A DNA stretch of 20,346 nt from Pleurotus djamor (Eukaryota > Basidiomycota > Agaricomycetes > Agaricales > Pleurotaceae). The DNA lies in the NCBI GenBank assembly GCA_029747585.1, contig JAPEVF010000803.1, forward strand, positions 1 to 20,346. Direction: 5' to 3'. Of the stretch, positions 8,434 to 17,985 are shown one piece after another; the first letter of the stretch is position 1, and each line of letters starts with the position of its first letter. The translations under genes and the position numbers were made by a program. A model generated the notes under the pieces. That model was not told the origin of the DNA. It did not search any database and was given only the letters and a program-made list of their open reading frames with translations.

Positions 8434-10090
8434 ATGGTTGTCTTACCGCCTGAGCTCTGGCGGATCGTATTAAGTGTGCTCACCGTAGTCGAGCTTCGCC
8501 GACTATACCTCGTCAATCAACTCTTCTATGACGCATATCTTGACAAGCAATTCAGGCTTCTCCAAATCCCCCCCATTCATTGGACTTATACGTCAATCGG
8601 CTACCACATATCAGGTTCGTTGCTGGTGCTCTTGAAGCNGGGGGGGGGTTGAAATATTTCAATGTACTCAATACATTTTACTCCATGAGAAGCAAACCAC
8701 ACATTGCGCAGCGTATCAAAAGGCTCCATGTTGATTTCTCATTACTCGGCTCTCTATCTTTCCCTCTTCTACCCAACCGTGTCGCTTTACGCCAGAAAAC
8801 CTTCGACTCCAATCTCAACCAAAAAATGACTCCGAAATCGCGCCTGTGGAGCTCAGTCTCTCCGATTTCCTCAATACGATTTCCTTAATAGCCGTATCTG
8901 CTTCTAACCTCCAATGTCTCATCGTTGATATCCCTCGTCAGCGACGTATGGATCAAATCCAATGCTTTTCTGATCTCTGGTCCACTGTGAAGCCCAGGAT
9001 TCGAGACTTGGAGCTCTGGGCTTTGATCGATCATGCCAATGAATGGCTGGAAGTGATTTGTGATGCTGGCGACGCCTCCCTTCGCCTTTCAAAAATTGCA
9101 ATAAGCGTAGATTGGGCCAGATACAGTACCACCGCAAGACATGGACCTTGTGCAAAATTCGCGAAAATTCTAAGACTCGCAATCGACTCATTAACTTGCC
9201 TTTCGCTCTCTGATGAAATGGGCCTCGTTGTGGATATGCTAGACACCCTACGTGAGTACCCAAACTCCAAGTATATCCCCAACGAATAAACTAACACATC
9301 CTCGTCTCGCTTGCAGCCCCATTTCCTCGCTTGAACCGCGCAGAATTTGAGCTATCCTCTGATATGGGGATGGTCAAACGTATGACCACTTTCCTCGCAA
9401 GTTCGGCCGTCAGAGAGCTGAAGTGGACCATTCACATTGCGGCCGACAGTGATGCCGTGATATCCCCATTATCAGGTCTAAACCTCCCCCATCTCCAGAC
9501 TCTCCACCTTGATATGGATCTTCCCCAATCGCCTATCAATGACCTCTTTTCCCGACCATTGAGGATGCCATTGCTCACTTCCCTCACGATATATGGCGGT
9601 CCAATGGATATGCCAATGTCCGAGTTTGAGCGAGTGATGACTTGCCTTCGGGAGTCAAATTTCACCAACGGCATCCTGGAGTTTCAAACACATATACAAC
9701 TAATCACCGCAGAAACCATGGACGAGCTGTCGACTTGTCTCCCCAAGCTGATGAAACTAACATTAATCGTACAAGATATCAAAGATGGTGGTCATCCCGG
9801 ATCTGGCTTGGATATGGTAAGTTCAAGTTTCTAGCCTACATCCTAAATTTGCACGCGATGGAGCTGTTGTCCACTCGATAGGGTCGACGCGACTACTCGA
9901 ATTGGACATTGCGGGACCTTTCGATTCTTCATGGCAAACTTTGCACGTCGGATGCAAAGCAATCCGTGCTATCGTCAATGCGGGCCATCGCTCGATGCAC
10001 TCCATCAAAATGTTTGATGGTCAGCCTGTGGTGACTAACCATGACGCTTTCATCTCGCTTCCCAATTTCTCGAAAGTCGAGCTTCAGTAG
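8434..10090 (+). pseudogene. F-box/LRR-like gene broken by frame changes (pseudogene or assembly errors)
   Basis: The start at 8434 gives an F-box: MVVLPPELWRIVLSVL, VVELRRLYLVNQLFYDAYLD. The frame then shifts around 8560-8580, next to a run of seven C, into LDLYVNRLPHIRFVAGALE, and passes an N (8639) beside nine G. It shifts again at about 8740-8800, after HIAQRIKRLHVDF, into ENLRLQSQP and a long Leu-rich stretch to 9251. A clean intron (9252-9316) leads to exon 9317-9816, which has LRR-like pieces (LPHLQTLHLDMDLP, MPLLTSLTIYGG). A last exon, about 9882-10090, ends FSKVELQ; its junction is one base out of phase with the obvious donor at 9817 unless gttcaa at 9821 is used. I found no introns that repair the first two shifts. 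If intact it would be an SCF-type substrate adaptor of about 500 residues. The N and homopolymers leave sequencing error possible. Confidence 0.62.
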
Positions 10091-10146
10091 TTACCATGTT
10101 TATTAATGTAGAGCGAACTGTTGGCAAAATTGCGAAGAGTCGAGGT

Positions 10147-10168
10147 GATAAGATAAGATAAGATAAGA
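10147..10168 (+). repeat. Tandem GATAA repeat (four units)
   Basis: Four exact copies of GATAA (10147-10166) followed by GA. It is a pentanucleotide microsatellite just 3' of the broken F-box gene. Each unit also contains a GATA-factor core (GATAA), so it could bind a nitrogen- or light-regulated GATA factor, but chance expansion is the simpler reading. Confidence 0.85.
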
Positions 10169-10783
10169 CGCCCAGCTTCTCGCAAGCCCTCCGAGCAACC
10201 TCCGAGTCTTCATCAACATTGTTGCTCAACTTGTCCTCGACACTTACTCAGCCCCAAGATCATACAGAGCTCCGATGTCTTTGGTTTCCGAAGAGTATGC
10301 ACACTCGGAAATACTTACGCTTCAGGCCCTCACGGGAAAGCTTAAGTTGGCAACCTTATGGCGTTTCTTGTGAAATTTTTGGGGGGTCGGGCTCGCTGCT
10401 AGAGTGTCAGTCGGGCTCCTTTCATCTCTGATGAAGTCACTACTAATCCTAGTACATCCACAATGTCTGGATTCTCACTCTGCTCTCTTTTCGCGGCGAG
10501 AAACTTCACTGGATGTCAGCAGGCTAGTATGGCAAGGAGCCTTGCGATACTCAACTCATTGACCACTATATACGTTGCAGAGTTTATCGCCAAAATGTCC
10601 GTTTACTTGACGAAATTCTCCGTCCCTCATTGGATAACGTATTCTCGCTTAGGATGAGTGGCCTCAGCAGGACGTCAATGCCACCCACCAATGAGCTTGG
10701 ATTTAGTTCATTGTCCATCCCCTTATGCCGGAAGTCTCCGTTTTACACCCTGCCAAAGCGTTTATGTGTGATCTGGGGAATCT

Positions 10784-10790
10784 TATAAAA
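10784..10790 (+). promoter_or_regulatory. TATA box upstream of the intronless F-box/LRR gene
   Basis: TATAAAA lies 48 bases before the ATG at 10838, the same spacing as the CA2 and NTF2-like promoters in this window. Confidence 0.5.
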
Positions 10791-10837
10791 CCTGCCGCCC
10801 GAACTCCCCACCAGTGCTGAAGTCGACGAACATCATC

Positions 10838-12352
10838 ATGAAGGTCGAGGCGAGCCACCGCCAACTTCCCTGTCGCCAGCACCCTTATCGCCGAAGGCAA
10901 CGTCCTGCGCCTAAGCTACTCGTCTTCCGGAACTTTGGGATTCAAGACCTTCCGATTGAACTCTTGGTCAAGATCTTCCTCGAGGCTTCGGTCAAGCCCG
11001 ATGGAAGACTCGACTATACTATCCTCTTGAAGATCGGTTTGATCCATAGAGATTGGTACGGCATCATCGTCAGTACACCTGCGTTTTGGACGAACCTCTC
11101 TGCCGCCTCTTGTCCCTCAGTTCTCGTTGCTCGTCTCTCTCATACGTTCACATCACCGCTTTACCTTGTTCGGAACCAAGTCATGTCGGAGCCTCTCCGG
11201 ACCGTCTCAACTGGTTACATCCTTGATGAACTCCATCGTTTCAGGACGCTCAACGCTTGGTTTGACTCTGACAGTCTTTTCCACAACCACGACAAACTCC
11301 ATGCTAATGCCCCCGTTTTGGAATCCCTGGAACTCCTCCTTCCTTACGGCTCTCCTACTCTCGTCCTTGACGAGGAAACTCTCTTCGGTGGTGTTAAACC
11401 ACCCCGCCTACGACATCTCCGTCTGCGAGGAGTTGAGCTCTCCTGGAGCTCAACCGTGTTCACCAACCTCACCAACCTCAACCTCGACTCTCAACCACGG
11501 CCCTCTTCTTACTCTGAGCTCTGCGACATCTTCTCTCGGCTACAGTCGTTGAAGGTCCTCAATCTTTTCGAATTCCTCCCGCTCGACCTCCCCCTGCTTT
11601 CTCCTGATACCGTCTTCGAGGTTTCACTCCCCAACCTCTGCGAAGTCGTCTTAAATGACGATATCGGTCTCCTGACCGCTTTCATGGCACACTTCAAGGC
11701 GAAGCCTCGGCAATTGGCTGTTTTTAGCTCCTCCCCGGCGAGCAAAATTCCACCCCTACTTTCTCAATGCTCGCGTCTCCTCTCTCCCTTCATCGCCTCA
11801 GCGGACTCGTCTTATTATTGGTCGGGGATCAAAATCGACTTTCCTTATTCCTCTGATGGCCCTACTTTTATCATTGAGGGTGAAGCTACATACCATGCTA
11901 TGAATAACAGGACCATGGACATCTTCTACCTCGACATCGAACTACCCAAAGATACATCCGCGTTCGACATAGATCCTCTTGTGACGGCAGCCGTCATGAA
12001 CCTCCCCATCGAAAACGTGAACTCGATGGATATTTCCTACTGCATAGCGGACGTTGACGAGATGTGGTTTGGAATTATTGGTCCGAAGTTGAAGAACGTG
12101 AAGACTTTGGTCTTAAGCTCAGAAACAATGTATGGATTTTTACTGGCGTACGCCCTGGACCTGGATATTCGGTGGAAGCGTTGGGGGAAGACTGGGAAAA
12201 GGGACGTCCAGCCGTTTGATGGTCTTCGGGATATTATTTGGGCAGTGGACCACGATCGCATTGCGGCTGCGATCCAGCCGTACATTCAGCGGATGGGTAG
12301 ACTACGCGAGAAGTTGGGCTTGAATCGGATAAAGACCGAATTAATCGTCTAG
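10838..12352 (+). CDS. F-box/LRR-like protein, intronless
   Basis: A single open frame of 504 residues from the ATG at 10838; the frame is open a little further upstream (from 10814), but only with non-ATG starts. After a basic N-terminus (residues 6-25) comes an F-box-like domain at about 35-90: IQDLPIELLVKIFLEAS, LLKIGLIHRDWYGIIVSTPA, FWTNL. That is the Agaricomycete pattern of LPxELLxxIF followed by a Trp-containing 'W..I..STPxLW' block. Degenerate leucine-rich repeats follow: PVLESLELLLPYG, PPRLRHLRLRGVELSW, LTNLNLDSQP, LQSLKVLNLFEFLPLDL, LPNLCEVVLND. It probably acts as a substrate adaptor of an SCF ubiquitin ligase; the substrate is unknown. No membrane segment or signal peptide is visible. 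Its stop is 59 bp from the stop of the convergent F-box gene, so their 3' ends probably overlap as transcripts. An all-in-one-exon gene beside multi-exon relatives suggests a retrocopy or a separate subfamily. Confidence 0.8.
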   Translation: MKVEASHRQLPCRQHPYRRRQRPAPKLLVFRNFGIQDLPIELLVKIFLEASVKPDGRLDYTILLKIGLIHRDWYGIIVSTPAFWTNLSAASCPSVLVARLSHTFTSPLYLVRNQVMSEPLRTVSTGYILDELHRFRTLNAWFDSDSLFHNHDKLHANAPVLESLELLLPYGSPTLVLDEETLFGGVKPPRLRHLRLRGVELSWSSTVFTNLTNLNLDSQPRPSSYSELCDIFSRLQSLKVLNLFEFLPLDLPLLSPDTVFEVSLPNLCEVVLNDDIGLLTAFMAHFKAKPRQLAVFSSSPASKIPPLLSQCSRLLSPFIASADSSYYWSGIKIDFPYSSDGPTFIIEGEATYHAMNNRTMDIFYLDIELPKDTSAFDIDPLVTAAVMNLPIENVNSMDISYCIADVDEMWFGIIGPKLKNVKTLVLSSETMYGFLLAYALDLDIRWKRWGKTGKRDVQPFDGLRDIIWAVDHDRIAAAIQPYIQRMGRLREKLGLNRIKTELIV

Positions 12353-12411
12353 GTTCCTTTAGCTATGGATATGATGTACATTTAACGACTGTGTATATGA
12401 TTTCAACTTCC

Positions 12412-14208
12412 CTACACCATGTCCGCAATCGTAAGGCGGTAAACCCGTTCTTCATCTTGACCTCCAACAGAAGATTGACAAATCCGTCCACTTGCTTCAT
12501 CGTATGCAAAGGTGATTGGAGCGTCTCCTTCTGGATCATTCACATCCTGAATGTCCAGTGACGAGACTGCTAGATTTGCGGGGTTTTCCCTTGAACGCAG
12601 AGTGTTGACTTGGTTTTCTAAGTCTGTTGGAAGGCGATATCGAAAGAGCTTCTTTGCGAGACCATCTGGAAGGCGTACTTCGGCATAGAAGAGTCCACGA
12701 GACGCCATACAAGCAGGTGTGCTTACAAATTGTGAGCGACAGATCAAGTCAGTTGCGATAAGGGAACAATAGGTCTGTGTGATAGTTTTGCGACCACTGT
12801 CGATGTCGATTGAAAAACGGGCGACATATGCCCCTTGTCCTTTGACACATGGTTGAAAGATATGAAGAACGTTTAAGGAATCGAGGTAGGTATCCCCCTG
12901 TAGAAGGCTGATGTTGGCCGATGGCGTGATGGTTGGGGACGTTCGATACTGCGCCATAGGAATGGAATCAAAGAGCTTGCTAGTGGAGATGACAAGTGGC
13001 CCTATGTTGTCGGGGACGACTGTATCCTCATGCGAATGCGTGAATGAGACCTCTGGCGGTATACGATAAACTTGAATAAACTGAGAGGGCACGCTATCTT
13101 TGACGCCCTCTCTGTGGTCGCCTGCGTCGTCCTGAGCGCCATAGTGCCCGACAATCAACAGAAAGTACCTCAAATCGGGAGATATATGAAGAACGGGGAA
13201 TTTTGAAAAGACCTACTAGCAAATGTCAGACACCAGGACACAGAGAAGTGATTAAAAATTACCGACTTCAAATGTGTCTACCCTTGTGGAATAGGACGTC
13301 TGGGTCACTGAATTGACGAGGTAGACCCAAACTTGTGTTCCCTCTGCGTTATTATCCGGCCTCCTTGTCGCCACGATGCCAACCATATGTTGGACGATTT
13401 GTGTACTGGAAGTGATTCCACGATAAGCCCCACTTCCGCTAACATCATCAACAACGATCCCGAGACTAGCCTTCCACTCAACCGACTCCACATTGCTGGG
13501 AGAAATCTTGGAGAATGTGTAAACGTAGAGGCAACTGTGAGTAGTATAGCAGTAAGGGAACAAAAGGAAAAGTGCGTTGGAGGGGTCATACCGGCCCGAT
13601 TGTGTCCGCGCGTAGGTGGCAACAAACGCTTTCCGACCAGGTTTTGTCCACGCAGCAGCAATATTTGAGGGATATTGTAAAGTCGTGGTCATCGAGGAAA
13701 CGCATGTCCAACGAGCTTCGTGGCTGCCCTCGGGGAAAACCAGAGACCAAAGCTCGAAAACAACCCCAGAAACTGGTGATAAGATGACCAGCCAGTCGGA
13801 GCTTAGGAACTCGACTTCTGAGACAATACTTGGTCTTGAGATCGTGACCACCTTAGTCGGACTGGGTTGGATATCTGGGTCAAGCGACCACAGCATCTTA
13901 TCCAAATGAATTGCTTTGAGATGAAGCTTTCGGATTTGGCTACCATTTAAGAAGCGCAAATTCTGCCCGACAGGGATGTCAAGAGGCAAAGGCGGATTCA
14001 AGTAGCGCCATAATGAATCGTTTGAGCATATGGTATGTAACGCACGGCAGGTCTATAGAGAAGTGGACTTGTCATGAGCACTCGCGCGTGTCAAGGATGA
14101 TTCATGCAATGAACCCACCAAGTTGAGTGAGATCAGATCTAGCGATGAGATCGACTTCAATATCTCAAGAAGGACATCGTTAGGAAGGGAGACAAGGGGA
14201 GCCACCAT
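12412..14208 (-). CDS. F-box protein, four exons
   Basis: Proposed exons: 14208-14119, 14052-13592, 13534-13267 and 13212-12412, giving 539 residues. The F-box spans about residues 5-50: LVSLPNDVLLEILKSISSLD, LISLNL, then after intron 1 TCRALHTICSNDSLWRYL. The remainder alternates hydrophobic strands (SDWLVILSPVSGVVFELWSL, KFPVLHISPDLRYFLLIVGH) that hint at a propeller-like fold, without a clear named repeat. It resembles the 7628-5876 gene in plan. Two choices are uncertain. The 57-nt intron 13591-13535 is in frame without a stop and could be retained. The last donor may be gtcggt (exon end 13267) or gtagac (exon end 13282); both keep the frame. The start is the ATG in gaaATGG at 14208; the frame is open further upstream only from a TTG. 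A TATA-like run lies near 14299-14306. Confidence 0.75.
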
Positions 14209-14806
14209 TTCGAAGCCAGGTGCTTGCGATAGATCCAAGATAAGCAGCGAATCAGTAGATGCTAGTTGAAAGCAGAAAGCACGAGGCGCTTGGGGTGTAT
14301 TTTTATCAATGATGGCAGGGTCACAGACCAGAGTACTCTACTCTAGAGGGAGACGCCCTATCCCCAACACGAGCGAGGTGGAGGCTTCTGGTCTACTACT
14401 GCCAATACTCATTCCATAAGTATAGCCCAAGAAACAGAAGCCGGGGTTCCATCGGAGGACTGCAAATGTGAGGAACATTGGCACGGATATGTGAAGTAGA
14501 GCGAGACCCTCTTGAAGGAGGTTGCAGTCCACAAGTGTTCGGACGGGTCCAGTTATGATCAGGAGGGTCGATCCCACGTATTAAGCAAACGAGCGGACAC
14601 GACACGTCGCGGCGGTATTCATTGATACGACTCGTTGCTACAGTGCGAGAACGAAGACGTGCCAAACATCAGTGGGGTGCGCAAAGGAGCACCAGAGATG
14701 ATTCCGAGACCAACCCTTCTCCTGCAAGCGCAAGCTGGTAAGATACAAGAGACAGATATAGGAATGTAATAAATAGAATAACTTACCGTTATACGCGACC
14801 GCTTCC
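14209..14806. other. Gap without a recognised gene
   Basis: About 600 bases. Minus-strand frames at 14338-14577 and 14396-14665 are hydrophobic in places but match no family I know and overlap each other, so I treat them as chance. Apart from the promoter candidate of the F-box gene near 14300, nothing is seen. Confidence 0.4.
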
Positions 14807-15132
14807 TTATTGCTGAGGCACGACAGCTGTGACTGGGACTCCAGCCGAAACACCAGCCGATATACCAACAGCACCCAGCCCAGGGATGCCAACGCTCACC
14901 GGTCCACTAAATCCTCCACCAAGGCCGCTGAGTAGTCTTCCAACGATGGGTAGACCGCTTAGTGAACCGGTGAGAGAGTTAAGAAGAGGGCCGACAAGAG
15001 GAAGGAGGAAGACCGCTGACGAGACCACCAACGATTGGAAGGGCAAGGTTCTCCTTGTCTGTGGTCGACTGAATCGGAGCGGCGAGCACGGCACTGAGTG
15101 AGGAGGACGGCGGCCTTGGTCGTGAATTGCAT
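14807..15132 (-). pseudogene. Small secreted Gly/Leu/Val-rich protein, copy 1, frameshifted
   Basis: The ATG at 15132 opens a signal peptide, MQFTTKAAVLL. One frame change within about 10 bases leads to LSAVLAAPIQSTTDKENLAL and PIVGGLVSGLPP in the next frame. A second change leads to LVGPLLNSLTGSLSGLPIVG, RLLSGLGGGFSGPVSVGIPG and a tail ending TAVVPQQ at the stop (14807-14809). Each of the three frames carries protein-like sequence only in its own segment, which is what a gene with two small indels looks like. The two breaks do not cancel out. The intact ancestor would have been a short, Cys-free, low-complexity secreted protein of roughly 100 residues, perhaps wall- or surface-associated (inference only). 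A degraded relative lies at 15723-15501. Confidence 0.6.
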
Positions 15133-15500
15133 CTTGACAAAGCTTGAACCGGCCTAGAAACTGAACCGAAATTAAGTGAGATTCCAAAAACCTACAAAAT
15201 ACGCACGGGCCGGGGATCGTCGAGGTTGGTGGGTAAGAAAGGCTGCTCTCTCTGTCTTGGAAGACATTACACAAGCTTCTATAGCCCAATGTTATAGTCC
15301 GCCTCTTGTCGCAAGCGAAAAAGCACCCGGGATATGAGGAAGCTAAAAGCCGGGACCAGAAGTCAAGGAGCGAGGCAGTTACGAAGTCATGTTTTCGGAG
15401 ACGCTATGGATCATTATTGAGGACGCCAAAGATTTGGGGATGTCGATGAGCGCTCGGCAGGCGCTTCCTCCAATTGTTGACTGTGCGAAATCTACATATT
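15133..15500. other. Spacer between two decayed secreted-protein copies
   Basis: About 370 bases; I see no coding sequence, clear promoter or repeat. It is the upstream region of the first decayed copy. Confidence 0.4.
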
Positions 15501-15723
15501 TCACACAGTCATTGACACTTGCAACCAGGCATCCAAGGTTGCTTTGAGCTTCAACGGCGACCCAACCGCTCCGATATCAGGACCCCTAACGACCAGATGT
15601 GCGTCGAATCCCCCGCTGAGACCACCCAGCACACCGAGAAGTGGTAATTCTTGAAGCGAATCGGTCACTGATCCTAGGATTAGGCCGACGACAGGTGTGG
15701 TATCGTATCAATGTTAGTTGCAT
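15501..15723 (-). pseudogene. Small secreted Gly/Leu/Val-rich protein, copy 2, degenerate
   Basis: From 15698 to the stop at 15501-15503 a 65-codon minus-strand frame reads TPVVGLILGSVTDSLQELPL, then LGVLGGLSGGFDAHLVVRGP and DIGAVGSPLKLKATLDAWL. The order (P-V-G, then S-L-x-x-LPxxG-x-L-x-G-L-x-GGF, then PxxGAVG) follows the conserved middle of copy 1 at 15132-14807. An ATG at 15723 opens MQLTLIR, similar to MQFT of copy 1, but in a different frame, and the rest of the signal peptide and the Ala-rich part are missing. It is therefore a truncated, frame-broken relative on the same strand about 370 bases away. The match is visible by eye only and has low-complexity composition. Confidence 0.5.
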
Positions 15724-15815
15724 AGCTGGGAAGCGATTTTACACAAACACCGTACTAGTTGACCCCTGCCTTGAATTCTGGTCATCTGAGATGGGCATGC
15801 CCTTTGGCTTGACGT

Positions 15816-16839
15816 TCAGAAAGGAAGGTCAAGCTTAGTCTGTTAGATTGCCAACGCCAGCACGAACCATGAGAAAACTTGTACCGTAACTTGTCACAGG
15901 AATACATACCTCCACTATGACAGAGTTTGCGTATTCCTTGAGCCTCTTAACCTGTTCAAGAAGTTTCATTGCATCAGAACCGTTTTTGCCAGCAACCTCC
16001 GCGGTAGCCTTGGTTTCGAATTCCGCGATAAAGGCAAGGGACTCGCTTGCATGGACTCCACTTTTCAAATCGGCAACACATTGAAACTTATTGTTCTGAT
16101 AAGGACCGTAGCTAGTCTCCAAGGTAGATACAAAAGATTGACATCTGATGCGGCACTGTGAATGATATCGTTGTAGCTTGACGTATTCATTGCCGTAACA
16201 CGAGAGATCGACAAGTTCAGCGGCTTCGGCGATCATATCCAAGGAAAGGTAGAGTGCTGCCTTGGAAGACGCTCGTGCAAGTCGACCCCACTTGTATCGA
16301 CAAGCAAGAACGAATGGCGGGATGGGATTTTCCGTTATCTCGGCCTGGAACATCGCCAAGTAACGTTCTTCTAGACGACTTGCCGCATCGTTGACTTGAT
16401 ATTTATCTGCTGCTTTCAGAACCTTCTTCAAACACTCTATACTTTTGATCAAAGGATCAGGCCCTGGATAGCAATAACGGAGCAGTGCATCGAGCGTGGT
16501 CGCGTCCTCTTCAAACGGTATGATTGGTATTCCCGAACGGTCCACGACACCTTTTTCTTTTGACTGTGGCATCGAGAACATGTCCTCAAAGAAGGGGGAG
16601 GCAATGGTCAATATGACTTTGTGAGCCCGGAAATCAATTCCATCAGAAGAGCGCAGTACGAGATCGGCGTCTGAGCGATTGAATGGAGATGGGGCGCTAA
16701 GTAGAAATGACATGGATGGATGATGTCTCTCCAGTGCAAGGGGAGAGTCGGTTTTGGCGCGGGACTCGGAGAAAGTTGGTGAACCAAATCGATCACACCG
16801 AGAAAGGGATCGAGGGGCGTCAGGGGTTCGGTAAGACAT
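15816..16839 (-). CDS. BTB/POZ domain protein, two exons
   Basis: A 317-residue protein from exons 16839-15910 and 15839-15816. The BTB/POZ fold, a protein-protein interaction domain, begins near residue 50: FNRSDADLVLRSSDGIDFRA, HKVILTIASPFFEDMFSMP, then IIPFEEDATTLDALLRYCYP and LKKVLKAADKYQVNDA. This is the common fungal single-domain BTB type; such proteins may be Cul3 adaptors, but no partner is visible here. The C-terminal half is helical. Reading through the 70-nt intron (15909-15840, donor gtatgt, acceptor acag) gives an unlikely tail; splicing gives VIVE-TKLDLPF, like other family ends, so the last exon codes only seven residues. Of the two in-frame ATGs, 16839 and 16713, I chose the first; the second would still keep the whole domain. 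Confidence 0.82.
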
Positions 16840-17985
16840 GAAAACTTCAATCAGCGCTACCTTCAAGTTTTGAACCAAGTGCACAGCGGCTCGAACAAGG
16901 GAAAAAAGCCAGTCAGTACACTCGTATCAATGACTCCAGGATTACCGGCCGCGTAGGTTGAATCAATTCCAAGCGTTTGCACCCGCCGTCCATGGGAGAG
17001 TCGGCTTGTCTGTGTGGACTGAGTCGGGACTACGAGGACAGTGACGAGCAGCTCTGTGAAGGCTTAGGAGTGTATACTAAAATATCTGAAATGTGCGACG
17101 CTTTGTTGTCCAACTTGCGTGTTTGGTCCCTGTCCCCTGAATTCTCGGTGACACGTGGCTTCCCATCGCGATTTGCGCTGCGCAGTCGAAGTTCCTTCTT
17201 GGTTCGTTTTCGGCTCCTCCATCATTCAAGTACTGCTGCGGACGTGGAGTTACTTCTAACTTCGAGGATCTTCTCATATTCTCGCACCCGTCTTTTACCG
17301 AGCTCGTTCCTTGCTCATTCCACAGCAAGCCCGAAGAGTGACCCGGAGTCTCCGGCCCCATTTCATCGAATTCCTTCTATATGCGTACCAGTCAAGTATA
17401 AGCTTTTATCGACTTCTCGAACCTTCTCCATTCTGATTGTCCTTTGCAGGGATCTTCCCATACGGCCTTACGACGAGCGCTAGGGATGTCATTTTCGTGA
17501 GACGTCCAGCAAAATTCCAATCACAAGTTTTTTCCTCTATTGTCCATCCTGCACGGCTGTATTGGATAGAAACCTTCTAGGAGCTTTTATCTGGACACAT
17601 GAGCCCCAAAAAGAAGGGCAGATTTATAGAATGCCGGGGTTCAATGCAGCCCTTTACCCGAAAGGGAAAGCTGTGAGATTTCAATATTCGCGAAATCAGT
17701 CCGTTAATTCGAGCGTCCCCATTGCAAGCATCTTGGGGCTCAATTTTCGCGTCACTCAGTGAGTTCGTTTATTCAGAGAATTGCTCACAATGCCTCAACG
17801 ATACTAAGGAAATTGGCATACAGTGTCGCAAATAAACAATGTACAAAGAGATGCAATATGGAAATATGTGGTGTTACATGTGCTACGCCGAGTTCCAAGG
17901 GAACTCTGGAGAGAGAGAATGCGTTTAGAAGGTCAGCCCCTCGTCCGTTTCCCAAATGTTCTCTCCACCTATCCTATCCTACCGA
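16840..17985. other. Long gap, no gene recognised
   Basis: About 1.15 kb. A plus frame from the ATG at 16992 stays open to 17483 (163 codons) but is Ser/Arg/Leu-rich, shows no domain, and is overlapped by an open minus frame (17361-17077), as expected of chance frames in GC-balanced DNA. Further short frames at 17562-17762 and 17759-17989 are also unrecognised. No RNA gene or repeat was seen. Confidence 0.4.

Larger units (their letters stand above)
10091..10837. other. Gap between F-box genes
   Basis: About 750 bases holding a GATAA repeat and the promoter of the next gene. Two short open frames (10219-10431 and 10463-10657) lack any recognisable domain. Around 10190-10300 a plus frame has a Leu-rich run (RNLRVFINIVAQLVLDTY) that may be a scrap of an older gene, but I cannot assign it. 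Confidence 0.4.

Noticed and set aside
14338..14665. Hydrophobic minus-strand frames resembling membrane segments
   Set aside because: Two frames overlap in the same place with similar lengths, neither with a family match; best read as chance.
16977..17483. A 168-codon plus-strand open frame
   Set aside because: It is Ser/Arg/Leu-rich, has no recognisable domain, and the opposite strand is also open over much of it; nothing supports coding.
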